Shown piece by piece: positions 1 through 6,062 of a stretch of DNA of 6,191 nt. The notes under the pieces are model-generated. The model was not told the DNA's origin, made no database searches, and was given only the letters and a program-made list of their open reading frames with translations. Source of the stretch: Desulfobacterales bacterium (GTDB taxonomy: Bacteria > Desulfobacterota > Desulfobacteria > Desulfobacterales > UBA5852). The stretch spans positions 1 through 6,191 of the forward strand of contig JAERRP010000845.1 in assembly GCA_016735415.1 (NCBI GenBank), written 5' to 3'. Position 1 is the stretch's first letter, and every line of letters begins with the position of its first letter. The position numbers were made by a program, and so were the translations under genes.

Positions 1-507
1 GGCATCGATACTCATCTGCTTCCCGGGCATGGCATCCAGGGTAAAGCGGGCGGCCACTTCGGCAATGCGCCCGGCACCCTTGGTGATCACCATGAAGTTG
101 ATAAGGACCAGGATCAGGAAAACAATGATGCCGATCAGATAGTTGCCTCCCACCACAAAATGACCGAAGGCCTGAATCACTTTCCCGGCCGCACCGGTTC
201 CTTCGGCACCGTGCATGAGGATGATGCGGGTCGAAGCGATATTCAGGGCCAGGCGAAACAGTGTGGCCAGCAGCAGGATGGACGGAAAGGACGAAAGCTG
301 AAGGGGGTGAATGATGTACATACCCACCAGCAGGATAATAATTGCGCAGGTGATATTGAGGGATAAAAGCAGGTCCAGGATGAACGTCGGTACAGGAATG
401 ATCATCAAAACCAGGATACCGACCACCAGGCAGGCCATGAGGATATCGGCGTTGTTGGTCAGGAAAGCCAGTTGGTGCGGGAGATTGTTCTCTTGAGCGT
501 GTTCCAT
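1..507 (-). CDS. flhA: FlhA, flagellar export apparatus core protein (N-terminal part, cut by window edge)
   Basis: FlhA forms the nonameric ring of the flagellar type III export apparatus; it couples the proton motive force to export and its cytoplasmic C-domain docks chaperone-substrate complexes. Only the first 169 codons are present, against a usual family length near 700, so the rest of the membrane domain and the whole cytoplasmic domain lie beyond the left edge. Visible are a short polar N-terminus, hydrophobic segments at about residues 22-38, 41-63, 74-92 and 117-142, and the FHIPEP family signature at residues 147-168 (R-I-A-E-V-A-A-R-F, then L-D, P-G-K-Q-M and I-D). The reading frame is intact. 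The start at 507 gives a typical N-terminus, about 20 residues before the first membrane segment, but its purine-rich GAAGAG lies only 3 bases upstream. An in-frame ATG at 567 would add 20 residues and cannot be excluded. The gene follows flhB after an unusually long spacer for this cluster. Confidence 0.96.
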   Translation of the reverse strand, partial: MEHAQENNLPHQLAFLTNNADILMACLVVGILVLMIIPVPTFILDLLLSLNITCAIIILLVGMYIIHPLQLSSFPSILLLATLFRLALNIASTRIILMHGAEGTGAAGKVIQAFGHFVVGGNYLIGIIVFLILVLINFMVITKGAGRIAEVAARFTLDAMPGKQMSIDA

Positions 508-699
508 GGCCTCTTCGTGGTTCGGGTATGAGGGTGCTGAGCTAGATGCCGGTTCCGGATTCTGCATGATCCATGCCTGAATGGCTAAAGCTTCTGCAAA
601 ACCCGGGTGCGAGGGCGGGCATCATAAATTGGCGTATAATTTCAAAAAGATATCGATTTGAACCCTGCGCTTTGCTTCCTTGAAAGATCCGCGTGAATC

Positions 700-712
700 T
701 CAAATGATTTGA
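700..712. repeat. Short perfect inverted repeat TCAAAT-G-ATTTGA
   Basis: Six-base arms flank a single central base, giving a 13-base dyad in the flhB-flhA spacer. The right arm is part of the nine-base GATTTGAAC (706-714), which occurs again at 655-663. Such a dyad could be an operator for a dimeric regulator or simply chance in a locally AT-richer stretch; no known consensus is claimed. Confidence 0.4.
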
Positions 713-748
713 ACGATGCCCCCGGTATCCGTCAACGGCGGGGATCGA

Positions 749-764
749 TGTCAAGCTTTTGACA
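749..764. repeat. Short perfect inverted repeat TGTCAA-GCTT-TTGACA
   Basis: Six-base arms surround a four-base centre in the flhB-flhA spacer. Each arm read outward contains TTGACA, identical to the sigma-70 -35 consensus. On the minus strand no good -10 box lies at the required distance: about 18-19 bases on, the sequence is only GGATAC/GATACC-like. It could be an operator-like dyad or a weak hairpin; function is unproven. Confidence 0.4.
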
Positions 765-784
765 GCCGTACTGAACAAATGTGG

Positions 785-790
785 ATTATA
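785..790 (-). promoter_or_regulatory. Isolated TATAAT (-10-like) box upstream of flhA
   Basis: The minus strand reads TATAAT exactly here, about 25 bases after the flhB stop. The hexamer 17 bases upstream is AAGCCC, which does not resemble TTGACA; TTGAGA lies too far away, at a spacing of 22. It is therefore at best half a sigma-70 promoter that might give flhA its own start, and it may be coincidental. Confidence 0.2.
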
Positions 791-814
791 GACAAGCGCC
801 CCTGCCCGGGCTTC

Positions 815-1882
815 TCAAGGCCGCATGTTTTTAAGACGGTATACGTAGGCCAGCACCTCGGCGATCGCCTGATAAAGCTCGACCGGCACCGGATCACCGA
901 TTTCGGTGGATTTGTAGAGCGAACGCGCCAGGGGTTTGTTTTCCACCTGCGGCACGTCATTTTCCCGGGCCACTTCACGGATGCGATGCGCCATATGATC
1001 AGCCCCCTTGGCAACCACAACGGGCGCGGCCATCGTATCCGCATCGAATTGAATGGCGATCGCGAAATGGGTCGGGTTGGTGATGACCACATCCGCCTGC
1101 GGAACCATCTCCATCATGCGGCGTCGTGCCATTTCGATCTGCATACTGCGGATACGGGATTTGATCTTGGGATCACCTTCCGTCTGTTTGTGCTCGTCTT
1201 TAATTTCCTGCTTGCTCATCATGAGCTCTTGCTGGTGCTGCCAGCGTTGATAGCTGAAATCCATCGCGGCCAGGACAATCAGCCCCAGGCAGACGAAGAA
1301 AGCGATCTTGAAGGCGGTCTCTCCCGTAAAGGCCATGATATTGAAAACGTCCATTTGCGTCAGGGTGGGGATAACCTCTAAATCCTGTTTCAGAATGGCA
1401 TAGGCGATCAGACCGATAAACACGATCTTGAAAACGGATTTGACCACTTCGACCAGGGATTTGAGCGATACCAGTCGCTTGATGCCGCTGAACGGATTGA
1501 TTTTTTTGAAATCGGGAACCAGAGCATCTTCTTTGATCAGGAAACCGATCTGCGATATGTTGGATAGAATACCAACGACCAGCAGGGTCAACATGATCGG
1601 CATGAGGATGACGACCGTCTGGTCCAAATACCAGCGTGCCCAGGCGCTGGCGGAAAGGGCATCTTGCAGGACAGCGTCGTTCAGATGTCGGTAACTGCCC
1701 GCAATGAGGCCTTCCAGGCGGCGGAGCATTAAGCCCCCCGCGAAATAAAAAAACATCAGGGCCGATAGAAGAATCATGGCCGAAGGGATTTCGCGGCTCT
1801 GGGCCACCTGCCCCTTCTTGCGGGCGTCCTGGAGCTTCTTGGGTGTCGGTTTTTCGGTGCGGTCGCTTTTATCGCTGGGCAT
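815..1882 (-). CDS. flhB: FlhB, flagellar export substrate-specificity switch
   Basis: FlhB wraps the FliPQR gate in the inner membrane. Its cytoplasmic domain switches export from rod/hook to filament substrates after self-cleavage. The 355-residue product has the family's usual length. It opens with the basic, polar start typical of FlhB (D-R-T-E-K-P-T-P-K-K near residues 7-16, then R-K-K-G). Hydrophobic segments follow at about 34-53, 88-108, 148-165 and 189-207, then the charged linker. The autocleavage motif N-P-T-H lies at residues 269-272 (bases 1067-1078); in this family the cut falls between N and P and all catalytic context looks intact. The C-terminal domain ends at about 350 without the long extra tail found in some FlhB proteins. 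The start is set by a strong Shine-Dalgarno AGGAGG four bases upstream. fliR ends only 9 bases before, so the two are probably coupled. Confidence 0.98.
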   Translation of the reverse strand: MPSDKSDRTEKPTPKKLQDARKKGQVAQSREIPSAMILLSALMFFYFAGGLMLRRLEGLIAGSYRHLNDAVLQDALSASAWARWYLDQTVVILMPIMLTLLVVGILSNISQIGFLIKEDALVPDFKKINPFSGIKRLVSLKSLVEVVKSVFKIVFIGLIAYAILKQDLEVIPTLTQMDVFNIMAFTGETAFKIAFFVCLGLIVLAAMDFSYQRWQHQQELMMSKQEIKDEHKQTEGDPKIKSRIRSMQIEMARRRMMEMVPQADVVITNPTHFAIAIQFDADTMAAPVVVAKGADHMAHRIREVARENDVPQVENKPLARSLYKSTEIGDPVPVELYQAIAEVLAYVYRLKNMRP

Positions 1883-1886
1883 GCGT

Positions 1887-1892
1887 CCTCCT
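1887..1892 (-). promoter_or_regulatory. Strong Shine-Dalgarno of flhB, overlapping the fliR stop
   Basis: On the minus strand AGGAGG begins on the last A of the fliR TGA stop codon and lies four bases before the flhB ATG. It is the best ribosome binding site in the cluster and fixes the flhB start at 1882. The overlap suggests that ribosomes finishing fliR can reinitiate on flhB. Confidence 0.75.
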
Positions 1893-2674
1893 CATGGCCC
1901 CATCAACCGGATCACGGCGTTCAGGTTGGCACCGAAGCCCTGAAAGAGTTCGATCAGAAACAGACGGATATACGGCAGGCTCAGGATGACGAACACAAGA
2001 CCCACCACGATTTTCAGCGGCATGGCCACGATAAAGATGTTCATCTGGGGTACGGTCCGCGCCAGAAGACCGAAAGCCACGCTGGTCAGGATCAGAACAA
2101 CAATCACGGGGGCCCCCACCTGGATGGCGATCACAAACATGGATCCGGCCGTATCGAACAGATGGCTGATCATTGAAGCCGACAGGCGGAAATGGAAAAG
2201 CGGCAGCAGGTCGAAGCTTTCCACCAGGCTGCGAAAAAACCAGTGATGGGCGTCGATGGTCAGAAAAATGAGCATTGCCATGAGGTTGTAGGCCTGGGCC
2301 AGAGTCGGAATCTGCGTACTGGTGGCCGGATCCATAATGTTGGCGATGGCCAGCCCCATCTGATAGCCGGCAACCTGACCGGCCATCTGGATACCGGCGA
2401 AAAGAATCCGGATCAACAGCCCGATACAGGCGCCCAGGAGGACTTCGCCCAAAACGCCGACGGCCAGCAGCCCCAGGTTGTCCAGTCCCCCTGTCCGGCC
2501 GAGGTTCAGAACCGGGAAAATCGCCATGGCGACGGCCAGGGCCAGGCCGGCCTTGACCATGACCGGAAGGTTGCGACTGTTGAAGATCGGCAGACTCGCA
2601 AGAATCGCGGCAACCCGCACCAGCACCAGAAAGAAAAGCATCAGTTGGTCAAAGGGAAGTCGTAGGGCGATCAT
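1892..2674 (-). CDS. fliR: FliR, export gate membrane protein
   Basis: FliR is the single-copy subunit that joins five FliP and four FliQ in the export gate of the flagellar type III secretion system. The 260-residue product matches the family length. It is nearly all membrane: hydrophobic stretches lie at about 10-30, 41-56, 67-93, 129-145, 178-204 and 213-243. The conserved block around residues 103-125 (G-Y-Q-M-G-L-A then D-P-A-T, Q-I-P) matches the G-L-Q-M-G-L / D-P-A block that I know from enterobacterial FliR, and V-P-Q-M-N-I-F at 208-214 corresponds to its A-P-Q-L-S-I-F. No Shine-Dalgarno is visible before the ATG, and the 15 bases after the fliQ TAG are C/G-rich. The frame is the same as that of fliQ, closed upstream by that TAG. 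Translation probably depends on coupling to fliQ. It is a separate gene from flhB, unlike the FliR-FlhB fusions known in some Firmicutes. Confidence 0.97.
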   Translation of the reverse strand: MIALRLPFDQLMLFFLVLVRVAAILASLPIFNSRNLPVMVKAGLALAVAMAIFPVLNLGRTGGLDNLGLLAVGVLGEVLLGACIGLLIRILFAGIQMAGQVAGYQMGLAIANIMDPATSTQIPTLAQAYNLMAMLIFLTIDAHHWFFRSLVESFDLLPLFHFRLSASMISHLFDTAGSMFVIAIQVGAPVIVVLILTSVAFGLLARTVPQMNIFIVAMPLKIVVGLVFVILSLPYIRLFLIELFQGFGANLNAVIRLMGP

Positions 2675-2689
2675 GGCGGGTCGAGGCCG

Positions 2690-2959
2690 CTACCGGAGCA
2701 TGTCCGGCATGCCGATCAGAAGGTTCTGCAAAAAGTCGATCAGCACCTGCAGCATCCAGGGAAACGAAATCAGCAGCGCCACCGCCACGGCCAGCATTTT
2801 GGGGATGAAGGTCATGGTCATCTCGTTGATCTGGGTGGCGGCCTGAAAGATGCTGATCAATAGACCGGTCACCAGACCGGCCAGCAACATGGGCGCGGCC
2901 AGGATGATGGTGGTTTTGATGGCCTCCAGAAAAAATCCGGTCACAAACTCGGGGGTCAT
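2690..2959 (-). CDS. fliQ: FliQ, export gate membrane protein
   Basis: FliQ is the small two-helix subunit present in four copies in the flagellar export gate. Starting at the ATG at 2959 the product is 89 residues, the same length as the E. coli protein as I recall it. It begins M-T-P-E, as that protein also does. Two hydrophobic helices (about 17-36 and 53-72) flank the highly conserved turn Q-A-A-T-Q-I-N-E-M-T at residues 39-48, followed by F-I-P-K. A frame extension to a TTG at 2968 is possible, but that codon sits immediately against the purine-rich AGAGGA and would leave no spacing. The ATG has this Shine-Dalgarno about nine bases upstream, so I chose the ATG. fliP ends 16 bases before; fliR begins 15 bases after. 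Confidence 0.97.
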   Translation of the reverse strand: MTPEFVTGFFLEAIKTTIILAAPMLLAGLVTGLLISIFQAATQINEMTMTFIPKMLAVAVALLISFPWMLQVLIDFLQNLLIGMPDMLR

Positions 2960-2975
2960 GGCGTACAATCCTCTC

Positions 2976-3737
2976 TCATGCGAATCCCTTGACCAGCGAT
3001 CCGACGATCAAATGCCACCCGTCGGCCAGCACAAAAAGCATCAGTTTGAAAGGCAGCGAAACCATCACCGGCGGCAGCATCATCATCCCCATCGACAACA
3101 GGACGCTGGCCACCACCATATCAATGATCAGGAAGGGCACATAAAGCATGAAGGCCATCTGAAATGCGGTTTTGAGCTCGCTGATAATAAAAGAGGGTAT
3201 CAGGACAGTGGTGGCCACATCCTCGATGCTGCCGGGACGCGGCTGTTTGGCCACGTCGATCATCATGGCCAGGTCCTTTTCACGGGTCTGCTTGAACATG
3301 AAGGTGCGAATCGGCTGAATGGCGCGCTCAAAGGCCTCCCCCTGGGAAATCTGTTTGTCCAGATAGGGCTTGACGGCTTCCTGCTGGACGGTCTGCCAGA
3401 CCGGCGTCATGATAAAAAAAGTCAGAAACAGGGCCAGACCGATGATGATCTGGTTGGGCGGCATGGACTGGGTGCCGATAGCCTGCCGTAGAATGGACAG
3501 AACGATGGCGATACGCGTAAAAGACGTCACCATAACCAGAATGGCCGGGGCCAGGGACAGAACGGTCAGGAGTAGAAAGATCTGCATGACCACCGAGGTC
3601 TGACCCGGATCGTCCTGCTGGTCCATCTGAATGCTGATGAAAGGCGCCACCGGGACTTCAGCCGCCTGGCCGGGAGCCGTCATCAACAGTCCCGCAATAA
3701 CCATCAGGCCGATCAAGTATAATGTTCGCGGTTTCAT
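2976..3737 (-). CDS. fliP: FliP, export gate membrane protein
   Basis: FliP forms the pentameric ring of the flagellar type III export gate through which unfolded rod, hook and filament subunits cross the inner membrane. The 253-residue product is close to the usual family length of about 245-250. It carries a cleavable signal peptide: basic M-K-P-R start, hydrophobic core at 6-20, and likely cleavage near G-Q-A-A at 23-26. This is a known feature of FliP. The family signature spans residues 63-90 (L-A-P-A-I-L, then T-S-F-T-R-I, then L-R-Q-A-I-G-T-Q), followed by P-P-N-Q at 93-96. Further membrane helices lie at 97-112, about 190-216 and 225-247. The methionine-rich loop M-G-M-M-M-L-P-P at 216-223 corresponds to the gasket that closes the gate. 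The ATG at 3737 has no clear Shine-Dalgarno, but the signal peptide supports it. A 27-base gap follows fliO. Confidence 0.98.
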   Translation of the reverse strand: MKPRTLYLIGLMVIAGLLMTAPGQAAEVPVAPFISIQMDQQDDPGQTSVVMQIFLLLTVLSLAPAILVMVTSFTRIAIVLSILRQAIGTQSMPPNQIIIGLALFLTFFIMTPVWQTVQQEAVKPYLDKQISQGEAFERAIQPIRTFMFKQTREKDLAMMIDVAKQPRPGSIEDVATTVLIPSFIISELKTAFQMAFMLYVPFLIIDMVVASVLLSMGMMMLPPVMVSLPFKLMLFVLADGWHLIVGSLVKGFA

Positions 3738-3764
3738 TATTTCACACAGGCTCGCAAAATATCA

Positions 3765-4160
3765 TCAGGACGCGTCTATCCGGGTCGCGGATGACCGCCC
3801 GCCCAGGGGGGCGGCCAGACGCCGGAGGTGGTCTTTGAAGCTCGAAACAGGGGCGGTCTCGGTGTTCGACGGTGATTCCCCGAAAGCCTCGTCAGCATCG
3901 TCGATGCGCTCTAACAGGGTGATGCGGTCGGCTGTCACACCCAGCACCAGGACCGCTCCCGGCACCTGGACCATGGCGATGCTTTTCTTGACGCCCAGGT
4001 GAGCGTTTTCGAGAACGCTGATACGGCGACGCCCGGGGCGTATTCCGCCGGCGGTCAAATGCCGTCGGACATAATGGTTCAGGAAAATCAACCCGCCCAC
4101 GATGAGCACCAGAACCGCGATCATCTTCAAACCGTCGGCTAACAAGGGACCGGCCGTCAT
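3765..4160 (-). CDS. fliO: FliO, export gate assembly protein
   Basis: FliO is a poorly conserved membrane protein that helps FliP oligomerise during assembly of the export gate; it is absent in some flagellated bacteria. The 131-residue product has a single membrane segment at about residues 12-28 and a basic stretch (R-R-H and R-P-G-R-R-R at 32-46). A small beta-rich cytoplasmic domain follows at about 47-86 (V-L-E-N-A-H-L-G, K-K-S-I-A-M-V-Q-V, L-V-L-G-V-T, I-T-L-L-E), which is the classic FliO core. The C-terminal 45 residues are polar and probably disordered. Its ATG overlaps the fliN TGA (ATGA), and a GGTGGAG Shine-Dalgarno lies about eight bases upstream inside fliN. Position between fliN and fliP is the standard one and adds weight to the call. 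Confidence 0.93.
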   Translation of the reverse strand: MTAGPLLADGLKMIAVLVLIVGGLIFLNHYVRRHLTAGGIRPGRRRISVLENAHLGVKKSIAMVQVPGAVLVLGVTADRITLLERIDDADEAFGESPSNTETAPVSSFKDHLRRLAAPLGGRSSATRIDAS

Positions 4161-4531
4161 TGCAGTGTCTCCACCCTTTCCATGGGGCTGATGATCTCGG
4201 TCACGCGAATGCCGTATTTCTCGTTGATCACCACCACTTCGCCCCGCGCAACCAGCTTCTGGTTGGCCATGATTTCGAGCGTTTCGCCTGCCAGTTTGGA
4301 AAGTTCGATAACCGAACCCTGGCCCAGCTTTAAAAGGTCGTTGACCAGCATCTGGGTTCGCCCCAGTTCCACCGTTACCTCCAGCGGGATGTCGAGGATG
4401 AAACCCAAATTGGCCGACTGGTCCGGCCGGTCCTTTCCGTTCAAGGCCGAAAATTGGAAATTATCCTGTTCCGGACCGCTGCTGACCTCTTTCAGGCCGG
4501 CCTTGTCTTGTTCCTTGGCTGGATTCATCAT
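4157..4531 (-). CDS. fliN: FliN, flagellar motor switch C-ring protein
   Basis: FliN forms the base of the cytoplasmic C-ring with FliM, helps set rotation direction, and binds FliH to bring the export ATPase complex to the gate. The 124-residue product has a variable acidic/polar N-terminus (1-42) and a SpoA (type III secretion/switch) domain at about 44-117. Its typical strands are visible: I-L-D-I-P-L-E-V-T-V-E-L-G-R, then L-L-K-L-G-Q-G-S-V-I-E-L, and A-R-G-E-V-V-V-I-N-E-K-Y-G-I-R-V-T-E-I. It overlaps fliM by four bases (ATGA) and overlaps fliO the same way. There are two adjacent ATG codons, at 4531 and 4528. The upstream AGGAG, inside the fliM end, lies only two bases from the first and five from the second, so the second may be the used start. 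The length is normal for a FliN without an N-terminal fusion. Confidence 0.97.
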   Translation of the reverse strand: MMNPAKEQDKAGLKEVSSGPEQDNFQFSALNGKDRPDQSANLGFILDIPLEVTVELGRTQMLVNDLLKLGQGSVIELSKLAGETLEIMANQKLVARGEVVVINEKYGIRVTEIISPMERVETLQ

Positions 4532-5517
4532 TTCTCCTCTGAAACCTCCTCCGGGGCAATTGTCGCCATCAATTCAACGGCCCGGTTTCCGTTGATGATG
4601 CCGGGAAACCCCAGATATTTCGGAACGCCCTCAACACTCACCGAAATGGGATCGTGCGGCCCGGTATTGAGTGTGAAAATATCGTCTTCCTGCAGACTGA
4701 GCAGATCGCTGAAAGTGTGATCGGTGTGTCCCAGTTCAGCAATCAGCTGGACCTCGGTTTCTTCGAGGATTTTCTGAATACGGTCGCTGAAGGCATGCGC
4801 GGTGTCCTTGGCGCGCAGATAGCGGGAGGACAATTTCTCCTTGATCGGTTCCAGCATGCGGTAGGAAAGGCAGATGTGAAAATTGCCCGAAAATTCTTCA
4901 CCGCTGATGGAGAATACGATGACGATCATCAGTTCGTCCGGGCTTACCATGTGCACGAATTCGGGCTTGGTTTCACTTTTTTTGGGGGTGATCCTGATCG
5001 AAAAGACCCGCTCCCAGGCCCTTTCGAAATCACCCAGCAGCTCGCGGCTCAAACGACTGATCATGCCGTTTTCGATCGAAGTGAACTCTCTCCGCTTTTT
5101 AAGCGGCGTCCCTTTGCCGCCGAACATGCAATCGATCATCGAGAAGACCAGCCCTGATTCGACCGCCAGCAGTCCCGATCCGATGAGCGGTTCCATGGTG
5201 TAAATCGTAAAACTGGTGGGATTGGAAAAGGCCTGAATGAACTCGCCGAATTTGACCATTTCGGTGGACACGAATTTCACCTCGAATGACTGCTGCAGCA
5301 AGGCTGAAAGGGAATTCTGCAGCAGGCCCGAATATTTGTCATAGACTTCTTCCAGGGCTGAAAACTGATCCCGCAGCATGATGTTCTGCGACGTCAGATC
5401 ATAGGCTTCGGCCCTGGCCTCGGGCGGTTCTTCTTCCGCCTTCAGATCGACCTCGCCACTGTCCATGGCGGTCAGTAAGGCATCGATTTCCTCCTGCGAG
5501 AGAACATTTTCGGCCAT
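4528..5517 (-). CDS. fliM: FliM, flagellar motor switch protein (CheY-P target)
   Basis: FliM is the C-ring subunit that binds phosphorylated CheY and, through contacts with FliG, switches the motor between the two rotation senses. The 329-residue product has the full family layout. The N-terminal CheY-binding motif L-S-Q-E-E-I-D-A-L-L is at residues 6-15, followed by an acidic, probably flexible linker (20-38). A CheC-like middle domain spans about 40-230 and contains the conserved F-G-G-K-G at 132-136, the FliG-contact loop. A C-terminal SpoA domain at about 250-320 pairs with FliN. The intact CheY motif implies that the motor is under chemotaxis control. The start is supported by the motif at the very N-terminus and by AGGA eight bases upstream, which is formed partly by the fliL TAG stop. 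fliL ends 10 bases before, and the stop overlaps fliN by four bases. Confidence 0.98.
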   Translation of the reverse strand: MAENVLSQEEIDALLTAMDSGEVDLKAEEEPPEARAEAYDLTSQNIMLRDQFSALEEVYDKYSGLLQNSLSALLQQSFEVKFVSTEMVKFGEFIQAFSNPTSFTIYTMEPLIGSGLLAVESGLVFSMIDCMFGGKGTPLKKRREFTSIENGMISRLSRELLGDFERAWERVFSIRITPKKSETKPEFVHMVSPDELMIVIVFSISGEEFSGNFHICLSYRMLEPIKEKLSSRYLRAKDTAHAFSDRIQKILEETEVQLIAELGHTDHTFSDLLSLQEDDIFTLNTGPHDPISVSVEGVPKYLGFPGIINGNRAVELMATIAPEEVSEEK

Positions 5518-5527
5518 GGAAAGCGTC

Positions 5528-5995
5528 CTATTGAATGACGAACTCGGTAAAGTAGAGGTTGTGGATGACTTCTTTATTGAGCACTTCGTTCAGTTGGGTC
5601 ATGATCTCCTGACGCAGAAGGGTTTTACCGTCAACCGACCGGATTTCCTCAAACCGCTTGGTGGACAGCGTCATCAGGATGATGTCGCGTACCTGTACCA
5701 GGCGCCGTTCGAGCGGTTCGATCGGCTCGCCCGCCTTGAGTTCGAGCTGCATGGTGACACGCAGGTAGCGTTTGCCTTTCTCGTCGGCCAGATTGACAAT
5801 AAAGGTTTTTAACGGGAACATGGCCCCCATGGCGGCGGGCCCGTCTTCCGCTTCATCGTCGATCTCTTCCTCCTCCGGTTGGACCAGGGCATCCAGGGCG
5901 GCAATCTTGTTCCACATCATAAAGAAGCCGCCGCCAACCGCACCTAGGAATATAACCGCGACGGCAATGATCACGATGATCATGGTTTTATTCAT
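5528..5995 (-). CDS. fliL: FliL, flagellar basal body/stator-associated protein
   Basis: FliL is an inner-membrane protein with a periplasmic domain that associates with the MotAB stators and modulates torque or motility under load. The 155-residue product shows a single N-terminal membrane helix at about 5-27 and an acidic linker (P-E-E-E-E-I-D-D-E at 40-48). The conserved periplasmic domain covers about 58-155: F-P-L-K-T-F-I-V-N-L near 60-69, R-Y-L-R-V at 76-80, and the C-terminal V-I-H-N-L-Y-F-T-E-F-V-I-Q typical of the family. It is the first gene of the unit. The ATG has a clear Shine-Dalgarno (AAAGGA, 7 bases upstream), and a sigma-54-like promoter lies about 52 bases upstream. No tandem fliL copy is seen. 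Confidence 0.96.
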   Translation of the reverse strand: MNKTMIIVIIAVAVIFLGAVGGGFFMMWNKIAALDALVQPEEEEIDDEAEDGPAAMGAMFPLKTFIVNLADEKGKRYLRVTMQLELKAGEPIEPLERRLVQVRDIILMTLSTKRFEEIRSVDGKTLLRQEIMTQLNEVLNKEVIHNLYFTEFVIQ

Positions 5996-6002
5996 GTCTT
6001 GT

Positions 6003-6008
6003 TCCTTT
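6003..6008 (-). promoter_or_regulatory. Shine-Dalgarno of fliL
   Basis: The minus strand reads AAAGGA seven bases before the fliL ATG at 5995. It fixes this start and fits a leader beginning near 6036 downstream of the sigma-54-like promoter. Confidence 0.7.
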
Positions 6009-6046
6009 TAAGAAGACGAAATTGAACGATAACCGGCCTGACAAGT

Positions 6047-6062
6047 AGCAATATATATGCCA
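6047..6062 (-). promoter_or_regulatory. Candidate sigma-54 (-24/-12) promoter of the fliL operon
   Basis: The minus strand reads TGGCATATATATTGCT. Compared with the established sigma-54 consensus TGGCACG-N4-TTGCW, it keeps the invariant GG (-24) and GC (-12) dinucleotides at the correct spacing and matches all consensus positions except C6 and G7. Transcription would start about 12 bases downstream, near 6036, leaving a leader of roughly 40 bases before the fliL ATG with its Shine-Dalgarno inside. In many Gram-negative bacteria, early and middle flagellar operons depend on sigma-54 (RpoN) and an NtrC-type activator such as FlrC/FleR/FlbD. Which activator acts here cannot be read from this window. 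Confidence 0.65.

Larger units (their letters stand above)
508..814. other. flhB-flhA spacer, no convincing gene
   Basis: This is the only sizeable gap inside the cluster. It spans about 300 bases to the preferred flhA start, or about 247 bases if flhA begins at 567. It holds two short perfect inverted repeats (700-712 and 749-764), a nine-base direct repeat GATTTGAAC at 655-663 and 706-714, an 8-base palindrome GCCCGGGC at 804-811 and a TATAAT box on the minus strand at 785-790. I see no GC-rich hairpin followed by a T-run, so no intrinsic terminator is evident on the minus strand, and transcription may continue into flhA. A minus-strand open frame at 542-778 starts only at a TTG without a ribosome binding site and resembles no family I know, so I do not call it a gene. 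Confidence 0.6.

Noticed and set aside
594..612. A second sigma-54-like element before flhA (TCGCAC then TTTTGCA on the minus strand)
   Set aside because: The GG of the -24 element is missing and the spacing is two bases too long for the -24/-12 consensus.
542..778. A 78-codon minus-strand frame in the flhB-flhA spacer
   Set aside because: It starts at TTG, lacks a Shine-Dalgarno, runs into flhA in another frame if flhA starts at 567, and resembles no known protein.
793..812. GC-rich hairpin after flhB (around GCCCGGGC) as a terminator
   Set aside because: The stem is interrupted, and no T-run follows on the minus strand, so it does not look like an intrinsic terminator.
716..1381. A 221-codon plus-strand open frame opposite flhB
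   Set aside because: It lies antisense to a gene with full family hallmarks and has a histidine/arginine-rich composition typical of a shadow frame in GC-rich DNA. No ribosome site or recognisable domain is present.
2850..3491. A 213-codon plus-strand open frame opposite fliQ/fliP
   Set aside because: It is antisense to two well-supported genes, and its H/Q/D-rich composition mirrors the complementary codons of hydrophobic membrane proteins. No family resemblance.
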